A DNA stretch of 64,000 bases from Agrostemma githago (lineage: Eukaryota > Streptophyta > Magnoliopsida > Caryophyllales > Caryophyllaceae), in the NCBI GenBank assembly GCA_958450325.1, contig OY288257.1, positions 6,281,873-6,345,872 of the forward strand, in the 5' to 3' direction. The notes below the pieces were generated by a model. That model worked only from the letters and a program-made list of their open reading frames with translations. It was not told the DNA's origin and ran no database searches. Below are positions 24,725 through 35,700 of this stretch, in pieces. Every line of letters starts with the position of its first letter. Within the stretch, counting starts at the first letter, position 1. Position numbers and translations under genes: made by a program.

Positions 24725-24933
24725 TACTCCCTCTGAGTTCCTATCATTTGCCCATTTATTTTTGGGGTGAAAATAAGGAAAGGAAAATAAGTGGTTAAAA
24801 AAGAAAGGTGGAAGAGAGAGAAATTGGTGGATAAATGTGAACCACATATTTATGGTCAAAATTAGAAAATAGGTAAAAAGATCAAACTCAGCCAAAAAAA
24901 AAATGGGACAAGGTTAGAAACTCGGAGGAAGTA
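24725..24933. mobile_element. Stowaway-like MITE, family shared with 37408-37606
   Basis: Starts TACTCCCTCTGAGTTCCTAT and ends AGAAACTCGGAGGAAGTA. The internal sequence (AAGTGGTTAAAAAAGAAAGG, GAGAGAGAAATTGG) is the reverse complement of the interior of the element at 37408-37606. The two are therefore copies of one family in opposite orientation. Confidence 0.8.
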
Positions 24934-25233
24934 ACTATTTTAGGTTGTAACTATGACTCGTTATGTATGTAGTTACATCATTTTTTTCGACTAAAACAAA
25001 AAAACAAAAAAATTATTCACAATTTCACATGCATCTTCAATAATTCAACAAGGGGTTATTATATATATTTATATATGTACAATATATACCACCTTTGGAA
25101 AGTAGGATAGATGGATCCTAGTGGTACAAGATAAGCACAAACAGCATGGATACACATACACATACACATCTCCCACACCATTTTAATCACACTTTTAATA
25201 CTCTTATATTTAAAACACCCAATCTTAAAATAA

Positions 25234-25273
25234 AAGAAGAAGAAGAAGAAGAAGAAGAAGAAGAAGAAGAAGA
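25234..25273. repeat. (GAA)n microsatellite, 3' of the Ole e 1-like gene
   Basis: About 13 uninterrupted GAA units, ending about 55 bp beyond the stop codon of the minus-strand gene, so probably inside its 3' UTR as (TTC)n. Confidence 0.85.
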
Positions 25274-25328
25274 TTACACAAAATAAGCATACATTTAGTA
25301 ATAAAGTAATTAGGGGTTGGTTTTTTTG

Positions 25329-27254
25329 CTAATTACCACAGAAATCCTTGTTCCTCTTGGAGGGTCTAAAGTTAAGGGCACTGAGGCCATAAATGCAGAC
25401 ATTCTGTTCACTAGACTTGAAGTAAACCACATCAGAAGTGGTTTTAAGACCAGGAACATTGCATTTACCTAAGTTTGGAGGGCTCTTTATCAGACTTGCC
25501 CTACACAGTGACACTACTGCTGCTTCTCTTGCACAGTCTATCCCATCTATTGAGGGTATCTCCAACTTGTACCAACCCAGTCTGTTTGTTGTTCTGTTCA
25601 CTGAGAATGTTATTTCTTCTGCTGTTCTTGGTGCTGTTGCCCTAAACTTGCACTCTATTTTCACTTCAGCTCCTACTCATCATCACATCACATACAACTC
25701 CATTATTAACGATGTTCATTACCAATATAATATGTACTTCCTCCGTTTCATTTTATCTGTCGTTTTAGAAAAATGTCAAAATATTCATTTTATTAACGGT
25801 TTTCCATGTATTACATGGTTTTTCTACTTTCCAAAAACAATACCCCTCCCCACCACTATGATTTTACCACTTTCCTAATAAGGAAACACCACTATGATTT
25901 TCCCACTTCAAAAGTTTCCTTATTCATCCAATTTACTCTCTTCCTATTGGTTATTTTTTGTGATTTGACTTCTTAAACTCCACCAAACAATTTACCACCA
26001 TTCATTATCGATTTCTTAATCAATGTGCCATATTGAAATGGGAACATCAATGTGGGGGGAGGGAGTACTATTAAGGGAAAATGATGCATTTCACTACTCC
26101 TTTATTAGGGTAAGAAGTATTTTTATGTATAGGTAATTTATTTTACTTTTTTTTTTTATCTCAAGAGACACACACTTAATTACATTACATTAAAAGAGAA
26201 AGTGGATTAAAACGTTTATAATAGCTCTGTCTTAACTATTAGAACAGTTAGTTCACCTAATTATAAAGTAAATTCTTGTGAAATATTCTAAAATGACAAA
26301 TAATAAAGTTCAAGTACTTAGTTCAGTAAGACCATCCCCAAGCAAGGTGGATGGGGAGGTCATGACCCCCAAGGTCATCTTAAACACTAATTAGCTTAGA
26401 AATTAGCATGACCCAAGTCATGAGCCAAGAGGAAAAAGGTCATGGAATGACCCAAGGTCATGACCCTCTTCCATGACCTCATGTGTACTATTATCATAGG
26501 TGGTCCACAATAATTGCATAAAAGAAGATATGATTGAAATAAATAACGTAGAATATGAATTAATTAATGAAAAAGTGGTAAATAATGAGGTTGATGACCT
26601 AAGATCATGACCTTCTGGATGGGAGAGTGTAGAAGGGTCAAGGTAAACAAGGTGGAATTAAGAGAAAGAATGAGTCACGACCCAATTAACTTACCCTTGC
26701 TTGGGGATTGTCTAAGAGTATAGTGGATAAGTTAGGTGACAAGTTAGTATCTCAAAAGAGACAACTATATTACCTATATAGTCACTCCGGTCACTAATTT
26801 TTGTCTCATTTCATTAAAATAATCCTCATAAATATTAAGATAATGGGACGAAAAATAGTGACCGGAGGGAGTATGTAATAGGACAGCATCATTGTACGTA
26901 TTACGTTATAATAATAATTACGTGGGTATGCAATGACAAATTATTAGAGACGAGTATTATTCGTGTGAGACTCACTAAACTAGCTGACATTTGCACCGAT
27001 ATTCAACCGAATATAAAGAAGAAGTGGGAGATGAGAAGAGTATATAGAGTGTTACCAGGTATGAAGTAGCTGTGGACAGAAAAGGTGTTATTGGAGCAAA
27101 TGTCACAGTAGACAGTGCCAATGACAGTGATCTGAGAGGTTGGGGGTTTCGGATGAGGATGAGGATGAGGATGAGGGTGCGTGTTTTGGGAGGAAGATAA
27201 GGAGAGGAAGGAGGAGGAAAGAAGAAGAGACAGAAGAATGAAGAGAGTGTCCAT
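25329..27254 (-). CDS. Pollen Ole e 1 / extensin-like secreted protein
   Basis: Two exons, 27056-27254 and 25329-25672, join in phase to 180 aa. Residues 1-22 (MDTLFILLSLLLSSSFLSLS) form a signal peptide, so the product should enter the secretory pathway and reach the cell wall. Residues 26-35 are five His-Pro pairs followed by KPP. The Ole e 1 domain begins with VIGTVYCDICSNNTFS, continues with EVKIECKF, SVNRTTNRLGWYKLEIPS and DCAREAA, and shows the six-cysteine pattern of the family. Molecular function in the family is mostly unknown; members are linked to wall and pollen biology. The His-Pro run is encoded by a GGATGA-type hexanucleotide repeat and may vary in length. The 1.4-kb intron carries three MITEs. 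Confidence 0.92.
25841..26067. mobile_element. MITE in the Ole e 1-like intron, sister of 62476-62704
   Basis: Starts TACCCCTCCCCACCACTATG and ends CATCAATGTGGGGGGAGGGA then GTA. The interior (TTCCTATTGGTTATTTTTTG, GTGATTTGACTTCTTAAACT, CAACAATTT-like words) aligns nearly base for base with 62476-62704 over its full length. A partial TACTTCCTCCG-type end of another element lies immediately left at 25735-25840. Confidence 0.85.
26330..26712. mobile_element. Tourist-like MITE with TAA duplication (383 bp)
   Basis: Left end GACCATCCCCAAGCAAGG and right end CCTTGCTTGGGGATTGTC are complementary with one mismatch. TAA occurs directly outside each end (26327-26329 and 26713-26715), the PIF/Harbinger target signature. 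The interior repeats the word CATGACC several times in both orientations. It sits in the intron of the Ole e 1-like gene. Confidence 0.85.
26779..26873. mobile_element. Short Stowaway-like MITE (about 95 bp)
   Basis: Left end GTCACTCCGGTCACTAATTT and right end AAATAGTGACCGGAGGGAGTA-type (last 20 bases AATAGTGACCGGAGGGAGTA) form one hairpin around a short AT-rich centre. Third element in the same intron. Confidence 0.75.
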
Positions 27255-28701
27255 TGGATCGGAGGAGCTGAAATTGAGAGACAGTAGTAGTGTTTGGTGA
27301 GGACTGAAGACTGAAGAAGAGCTGTTGGTTTGGTTCTACTCAAGTGAGTGAGGACATCTTACAAATGAGTTTGGGATTTTATCATCTTCGTTTCAAACAA
27401 ACACATGTGATACTTGACTTGTCTTTTTTTGCCACAATGTGGGTGTGGGTGTGGGTGGGGTGCTCTTTTATACACTTATTACTCTGTCTATCACTCACAT
27501 TTATGTTCATCATGCAAGTCTAGGGGTGAATTGAATTCCCACCCAGTTCTCTCTGTCTGGGATAGATTTCGAGTTTGTCACCCGATATAACCGGACCCAG
27601 TAAAAACTTCATTCAAGGTTTTGATAAGAGTCACGTAGGATTCGAGATGATTCGGCTCCTTCAAATTCCACCACCCTTAACGGTTGAATGCACAGAATTT
27701 TAGTTGCGGGAGTCATAAGTGAAGCATGGGGAGGATAGAGTCATTAAAAGCCCTGACCGGTAGGTGTCTGATGTGGTAGCGGAGCTATCGTGAAAATTGT
27801 CACTATTATTATGATTCCAAGGGGCAACATAAATGTGAGAACCAATTACTGCGTTCATGGACACTGCACACACACACATTCAGTCATGGTCCTTGCGCAG
27901 CTTTTTACTAATGCAATAAATGGCCTCAAGCTGTGGCTTATGACAGGGCCACCTACTGAACTTGAGCAGTAGAGTCGGGAGAGGTGGTATTCAATGTCGT
28001 CTCTAGGTAAGTTTTTTCCTGGGTATGAAAAATGCGCACTAAGTCGCATATGAGAATCGAACATCCAACATCTTGGTTGGAGTAAAAGAGCTACTTAAAA
28101 GACCATTTGACCATAGAAATCAAACCTGACTTAGTTCAAGCTGTAGAAGGCAAGCTTACTTAGACCGGTGCTCATTTTAGTGTCAGGTACTCTCAATCTC
28201 AATGAATCCGCTGCACATTACTTGCGAGTTATATCGATATGAAATGATAGAAGACAAGCAAACAAGAAGGTGGATCAAGCCACACAAGACAACCAAATGA
28301 ACACAAGTTAACTTGTTGAGAATCGGAAATCAGATTGATAATCAAATGATTACAACATTCTTCCTCCAAACTATACATTGGGCAATTGTACAATAAGTTT
28401 GATACAAGAAAGGAATCACAACAAATCAACTACACTGTTTAACTATGAGGAGCAACCCTTGGCTCCTAATCAATCTTTTGTACTTGGCGGCTAAGGACCG
28501 TTAAGTATCCCAGGACAAGAGTTCGCCAAATACATCACACCGGTGTGTTTGGCCTCCTATAATATTTCAAATACACTATGAACAATTACCGGTTCAACTC
28601 TCATCACCTCTTCAATCATTTCTTTTTAAGGGCAGTAAAATTGTATGTTCAGGAGATTCACCCAGCAACGTGAAAAGCAAAGAAATCGACAAGAAAACCT
28701 C
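27255..28701. other. Intergenic: upstream of the Ole e 1-like gene, downstream of MUB
   Basis: The left part should be the Ole e 1-like promoter and includes a GTGTGGGTGTGGGTGTGGGT run at about 27437. The segment from about 27530 to 28190 looks like old repeat DNA, with a degenerate Pol III box B-like GAATCGAACATCC near 28054. No gene is recognised. Confidence 0.5.
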
Positions 28702-31388
28702 TTACAATATCGAGCATGAACAGATGCTCTGTTTTTTAGACTTGTCTATCTTCTTTTCTGCACAATAGATCCATAAAGGATTAGCATTAATTCCTAAGAC
28801 CCGAGTCCCAACAGGAGCAGAAAGATAGATGGTAAATATCCCAGATTCGTAGTAGAATGGCATGTTTTGAGTAGTAGATAATCTTAGACCAAGCAAACCC
28901 GCTCATTTGGGTTGCCAAAAGGTCGGGTCATTCCAGGTTTGACTCAGGTTATTTGTGGTGTCATTACAGGAAGAGTCAATTAGATCTATGATAGGTTTAT
29001 TTATGTACAAATCTCGTATTCCATTTATGTTGATCTACCACGCCAAAAATTTCATCCTAGTGGACTGTGAAGGAGTGATGAAAACAGCAAGGAGTCTAAA
29101 AACCAAGTAGTATGTGTTATCACATTCCATATAGGCAGGAAATTTATGAGTAGCATCTCAACGAAATTATAAATGCAATATTGTCTCACAACTTTTTCAG
29201 CATGTAATGTCAGGTGCAGGTCTAGACTTTCAAGGCTGTGTTGAACTGTTAATTAAATACCTAATGCAGCACTGCAGCAGTCCAGCAAAAAAAAATCTAC
29301 CATTTCGACGGAAATATCAATTGCTAACGCCTTTTAAAATTTGAATCTATAAAGGCTTTGCGATTGAAAATGCCAAAAAAACGTCCTTATGAACTCCCAA
29401 ATTAAGGCATCCATCACAGTCATCTCCTACTTGTTTCTTAACTCTTAAGGGTCTACCAACCGTGACCCTTAACATTTATGAGAAATTGAAATAATACTTC
29501 TCTTCTTCTGTACAAGTACCCCATTTTCCTTTCGCAGCTCATTCAATGAGATTCCCCTATTTTCAAATTTTTTCGAGCTAATAATTTTTTCTACCCTCAC
29601 GGTTTGAGTCATAATAACACATTGCACATAGGAGTTATATACGAGTACTATATCTTACGGCTCACCTAAGAACCATCATCACTCTATTATCCTTACTAAT
29701 TGTTTGCTGCACTTGCTGACTTACTTTTTCACGTGTGTGCTAAAACCCTTACGGTTTCAGTCATAGTAACTACTATTCCCTCGTATTCTTAGAATTACCT
29801 CATTCCCTGTTGCACAAATTTTGATTGAGAGGCCTTTTGAAGCCACTGAGCATTATACCAAGGATGCAGTTTTTACCATAGACAGTAATAAATTTCATAC
29901 TCCGTATCACAATTGTACTGAATACTGACACAATCGCAACAAAAAATTGTAATTTGATACTCAGTATTTTGCTATTTTATGACTTTATGAGGATGTCATT
30001 TTTTTTTATTTCTTGTAATTTCATTAATAGAATTTTCCTCCTATAAAAGGAGATCCAAAAATCCTTCTCAAAGTAATGAGGAGTTTTTTTTAGAAGAATG
30101 ACATTACTCTGAGGAGAAAATTTCTGGATTCTCCATTTACATGAATTTCCTGCAGCCAAGATACAGGAGCTGATGAACACATAAGATTCAAGAGCCAGAA
30201 GCAGCCCTTTTGAAACATAAAGAAAACTAAGAAGCAACAGTCGACCACAAGGGGGAACTGCCATGTATCGGAAAAATTCATGAAAGATTAAAGCATTTTT
30301 ATCTGGCAGCCGTAAGAAAGTACCTGTTTTTGTTTTTGCTATCGAAGGCTGAAAAAGAACATGCATGGTGATAGCCCCTTTTTGAAGCTCACCAAAGGGC
30401 ATTCTACATTGACCAACAGTCCTACCATTCTCCAGTATTTTTCCAGCACTTATGATTTTTACATCATTCACCGTTTTCGGGGCAACCTTATTATCTGAAC
30501 AAACCAATGAAACATTGTCGGCTTAGATAGATAGATATCAGTTAGTGGCAGAGCAAACAAACCAATCCTAACAAAACTATAATCATGAATAAGTAGTCCA
30601 AAAAATTGTACATAAACTAATTTTGAAGGACAGAAGACTGAAAAGAGTTAGACTAACATCAGTGTTGCCTTCTGAAATCAATCCACATAAACAGGCAGCA
30701 CTACATAAATCAACCTATGACAAAACAAAACTTTTGACATATTTCCCATGAGTTAACCTAGCACCTTAACAGGAGCTTAGTTAAAAGAAAATACTCTCGC
30801 ACAAGCGCGTCTTATCTTAAGCAAATTGTGTGACTCAACAGGGCCATGAAAAACCTGGACATCACTACATTAACGCGTGAAATAATACAAGCAAAACTCT
30901 TATAGACAGACCGATTCTATTGCAGGTAGAAGCAACCAAATAAACCAACTTAGGCCTTGTTCTTTCTGTCTTATTTACAACTCACTTGACTCCCATCAAG
31001 TCCAAACTAGTTCAGTCATTCAGTTGGGCCCCGCCCCGCCCCCAATGTTCATTTTCTGTAAGACAATTCAGTTTAGCTAAGGGCACGTCGTAAAGAAGAG
31101 GGACTTAGTGATCACACAAGCATAGAAATAAACAAAGTTGAAACACAAGCAACAAGATGAAGATGAGTGGAGGATGAAAATATGATTGAATGAAGGAAGC
31201 ATAAAGTAGGAACCTTGAGGCCAGCGAGCGAGAATGGAGTCCTTGAGATGAGCCACGGTAGAGGAGACCGGAAAGCGACAGGGTCCGATATCAGAGCCAT
31301 CAATTAATCTAAATTTGAGCTCCACCCACTCTTCCTCTTCCTCCTCCTCCTCCTCCTTCTCCTTCTCCTTCTCCTCTTCCCCATCCAT
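28702..31388 (-). CDS. MUB: Membrane-anchored ubiquitin-fold protein (MUB)
   Basis: Prenylated ubiquitin-fold protein that docks at the plasma membrane and recruits UBC8-type E2 enzymes. Exons 31214-31388, 30324-30494 and 28702-28757 close in phase to 133 aa; an in-frame ATG at 31400 would add four residues. The fold starts WVELKFRLIDGSDIGP, followed by VAHLKDSILARWPQD, VNDVKIISAGKILENGRT and ITMHVLFQPS. The C-terminus SICSCSIL ends in a CaaX box (CSIL), where the terminal Leu predicts geranylgeranylation, with a second Cys just upstream as in other MUBs. The family is usually about 110-125 aa. The extra length is an N-terminal Glu/Lys run (about residues 3-21) encoded by a CTC/CTT-type repeat on the plus strand. 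The paralogue number is not assignable. Confidence 0.93.
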
Positions 31389-31518
31389 ATCCCCCAACAT
31401 CTCTCACAAATTTCCAAAAAAAACAACCTCAAAGAAACCAAATGAAACCCAACCCAGAGAGGAGGAGGAAGAGGAACAAGATTCCTCAAGTTGTTAACCC
31501 AGGCGACTAGACTACCAA

Positions 31519-31544
31519 ATATATATATATATATATATATATAT
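31519..31544. repeat. (AT)n microsatellite in the MUB promoter/5' leader
   Basis: About 12 uninterrupted AT units lie 130-155 bp upstream of the MUB start codon. On the minus strand it could act as an extended TATA region, but this is only positional. Confidence 0.7.
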
Positions 31545-32750
31545 TCTCAACAACTAGTCCTATATAGTAAACCGAACAGTATAAAAGAAACAAATAAGAT
31601 TACGCAAGTGGAGTGGAAGAATAAGTCCAAATAAAAACAAGAAGAATTAAATGTATGGAATTGACAAATAAAAGGAATTACTCGTAAAGTAAAATGGGGA
31701 GGGCGGGTTGATTAATTAGGTGAGCTTAAGCCAAGGCCAAGGACGAAAACAAAGAAAAAGGAAGGCTTTGCTGCCTTTACTCTACTAGTACTGGTACTAC
31801 TGGAGTGGAGGAGTATTGGTTTTGTGGGGTTTGTTTCAACACAAACAAATCTAAGGAAAGGATTAAGATTAATCAAATTGCGATACGGATATGGATACTG
31901 CCGACGTCAAACATTCACTCACTGCCAAATCAACCTTACACTTTTCCACCAAACTAAACTAAACTAAACTAACTCAAAAATATCACAATAATACTCTACT
32001 CACTCGAGTACTTACTTCCAATTTCATGTATTTCGCCTACTGCTTTTCTGCTAACTCCTAACTTAATACTTATTTCAATTTCTCATGTACGAGTATAATA
32101 TTTGGGAGTAAAGATAAACTCTTTGCTAGATTAAATGTAAATATATACAGAGTATAACATAAATTACAACCAAATATATCTTCATACTTTTAATTGTGAC
32201 TCAGTCAACTACTCCGTATCAGAATAATAACTTTATCTTTTGTTGTTAATCCATATGTTGTTGTAACTCAGAAAACGATAGTCGTAGTCCCAAAAAACTA
32301 GGTTCAGCTGACATGACTCATCATCCAAAATTGTCGTGTCGTCTCCAAAGCAATCATATAAAAAAGGCACGGCTAAATCGAGTCAAGACAGAAAATGTGT
32401 CTTCAGTTCTACCAGCAAAACCCAGCAACAGGTAAGGAAATACGAGTAAGAAATCTCAGGTATGAAATGAGCATTAGAGTAAAGGTGAAAGGATTGACAA
32501 ACCAAAGTACAACATCTCTAACTCCCCAAATCTATAAAATTGAAGTAAACCCAATTAAGTACAGTACAAATTACAGTGATGTTTCACCCCATCTGCAAAT
32601 GTTAACTGTGCATGGTATAACATACTCCGTAACAAAGTTACAAGACGCAAGAAAAGGGTCCCTCCCTACATGACACTAAACTAACCTACCCCCAAATCTC
32701 AGTCTCAATCACAGACCAAAGGGGAGGGCCACACTGCATACACCGCTACA
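31545..32750. other. Intergenic between MUB promoter and the 3' end of the CID gene
   Basis: AT-rich spacer that should hold the MUB upstream promoter and the CID gene 3' UTR. A CTAAA pentamer repeat (four units) lies near 31951. Two TACTCCGTA copies lie near 32210 and 32623. No gene is recognised; the open frame at 32395-32673 has no domain. Confidence 0.5.
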
Positions 32751-35700
32751 TTACAAGCTCTGCTGGTGAGACATCGAAGGCACAGTAGACGGAGGAATGT
32801 AAAACCCGCCTTCTGATACCTGATAAGGTTGGAATTGGTTTCCTGAGGGGACATATGGGCTCCCAACTGGTGTATACCCCGGCCCACACACGGGTTGTGG
32901 CGGCTGTGGGGCTGCCCCATAGGTGTATGCCACGTTCGACATTGACCCAACAGTCTGAATATACTGAGGTGGCATAGGGTACGGTGGCATGATTGACGGC
33001 AGCGGGGGTAGTGAGGGAGGAGAAGACGACGGAAGAGGTGGCTGCTCACCACCTGTCACCTGTTGACTGGTTGGGGTGGTGTTGTTGCCATTTGGCAGAA
33101 AGGGCGACGATGGTGGTGGTGGTGGTGGTGGTGGTTGCTGAGGTGGCTGCACTAGGGGAGGCGGTGCAAATGACGATGAGTCATTTTCAAGCTTTGGTCT
33201 TTTTTCCAATCGATTATCAGTCGGAGATTCTTGGGCGCCAGTTGAATTACCATTGATGTTGTTGTTACCAAATGCAACACCGGAAACAAACGAAGTAAGA
33301 GCAAGGCTAAGCATCTCGGCCGAAGAAGTGGATGCAGTGAGCTTAGCTGCCACGGCTGCTGCTGCAGATTTGCGGGACTCATCCTCGACAGATGGAGATT
33401 TGTTGTTGGATAGTGGTGCTTGCCTAGTGTACATGACAAGTGGCGCTTGACTATCTCCAAGTGTGTAACCAGGTGGCACTGAGGAACCTTGATCATCTAG
33501 TGCCATGTTGTCAGAGTTGTTGAACTGCAGGCAAACAGTTGTAACTTGGTCCGATTGTGATTGAGCCGCCTAAATGCAGAGAAGTACAGAATGCATGAGG
33601 AATCAACATGAATAAATGTGGAATCGATTTGGAAGATCTATAATATCAAAGTAATTGGTTTTGATAAATTAAACAACTCTACATAATAAAGAAAAAATGA
33701 CGGTAACAGTTGACGTCACCACCAAAGTCGAATGGAAACAATACATCTCCAATGGAGATAGTAGTGGACACCATAACAAAAGAGCAACTCAACAGCAAAT
33801 TTGCTAGACCCAATACAACGTGAGCTTTGCGAATATGAAACTCTTGTAAAGGGAAGAAAAAAAATTGAAAACCATAGATATAGAGGAGAAAACAAATGAG
33901 AGACTAGAACATGGGAGATTGTGTAAGATACAACACTGCAATCCAGTAAGAAAGGAGCCAAGGGCTGTAAAATTGTAGACAGTTAGCACAAGTTTTTGAT
34001 TTTCGTCTGGATTTCAACTCTTTACAAGTTTTTTGAAAACTTAAAGCCTCGAAAACAACAAAAATAAAATAAAATTATAAAACAGCTAAGAAAGGCTTAC
34101 TTGAAGTTGACTTCGTAGCTGATCCAGTTTTGATTCCTACAATAAAACCAAATCAATGGCTTAAATGAAAATCCAAAGAGCTCCAAATTAGCGGCATACT
34201 CCAAAATATACGGAGTACTGTATAAAATATGAAGGTAGCATACTAGTAATTATTTACCTCTTCTTGAAGAGCATCTCTCAGATGAGACACAAGATTTGCC
34301 CTTGATGATTCAAGTGCTGCCAGTTGCTCAATGCTCTCCCTTAGTGATGCATGCTGTCCTCGAATTTCCTCGGTAGATTCAGATTCAGCCGATTTCCCTG
34401 ATTAACAGAATTCAAAAGTAAAAAAACATACTCCGTACTTCGCTCAGATCGGGACCGTAAAGTGAAAGGTATATAGAATATGTGTCAAATATCTTTAGGG
34501 CTCATTTTTATAATGTAATTCTATGCACTAGTTGTTGCATTTATCATCAAAGGATGGAAATAAATCCAAACAAAGCCAGCCGTAGCACAACAGGTTACTT
34601 TTTCCTGCCTTTTATTCTATTCTCGATTTTCTCTCCGGAAAATGTGCCACCAGTAATCATCCAATTCTGTCTAACATTAAACCCTTTGATGAGACATGAT
34701 TACTGTCATAGTCATACCACCTCCCTACTGAGGTGGTGTTATTTTCCAATAATAGCTAGCGAAGTGTACGGAGTTTTTCTTCGAAAAAAGTGAGCATTCA
34801 ATCTGCTCCTTTGCCAACAATAAAAAACCTCGGTCCACATTCATTCACCCATCCATGAACACTTAGTTACGATATGGTGTCATTGTGTCACCTTAACACT
34901 AGAAATTTTTGGCTAACCATAATACTAGTAAACCTAATGCTCCTATACTCTTATCAGAGCTACAACTACGATATTAAGCAACTCCGTACTAATTACAATC
35001 AGAAATCCGAGATTTGGCTTCTAAGTTAACGAATTCCTTGTACAGCCAACTCACTGATGCCCCATTTAAACAGAATTGCAGTTTTCCTTGTATTTTCCTT
35101 TACAAATTAGCATACTTTCGAACTCACAAAAATGCAATAGGGCATTCCAAAGTGTAGAATCATGAAAGTATATACCTGAGATCGCTCTGCTGCCAAAATC
35201 CTTGACATATTTCTCCAAAGTGTTGATAGTACTTGCACATCTAGTCATCAAAGCATCTTCATCCAATTCAACACCATACAGCATTTCAAAGTCCGAAACT
35301 ATCTTGTCTAACACATTTCCAACGCGTTGTCGCTGTGAACGGTTTACAACCAACAATTGAAATTTGTCAGCAAACAAACTACTTGATCTAAAAATAATAA
35401 AACAATTTTAAAAAATAGGCTTACAAGTTTGAGATTTGGCTGCCTCCCACTTTTGTTCGTATTATCTGATGGTGTGCTCACAAACTCCTCCTTGAGAATG
35501 TGTCCACGAGAACCAAAAACTTTTCTCTCATCCCATATACTAATCTGTTGGGACAGCACAACGCAAAGAACAACTGAAGCTCATTACTTCTAGTTCCAAA
35601 GAAAGTACACGCATTTAAGAGAAACAAATACTCCCTCCCTTCAAATCCAATCTTCACATTTCTTTTTTTTACACTATTTACATGCAAAGAGAATATTGGA

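Noticed and set aside
30495..30507. Start codon at 30507 for a separate protein
   Set aside because: This only extends MUB exon 2 into the intron; the CAG acceptor at 30495-30497 joins it to the exon ending at 31214 in frame.
32751..33506. A separate 251-aa proline-rich gene starting at 33506
   Set aside because: The frame is continuous with the CID gene; the TTTAG acceptor at 33570 adds 21 in-frame residues and the phase matches the preceding exons.
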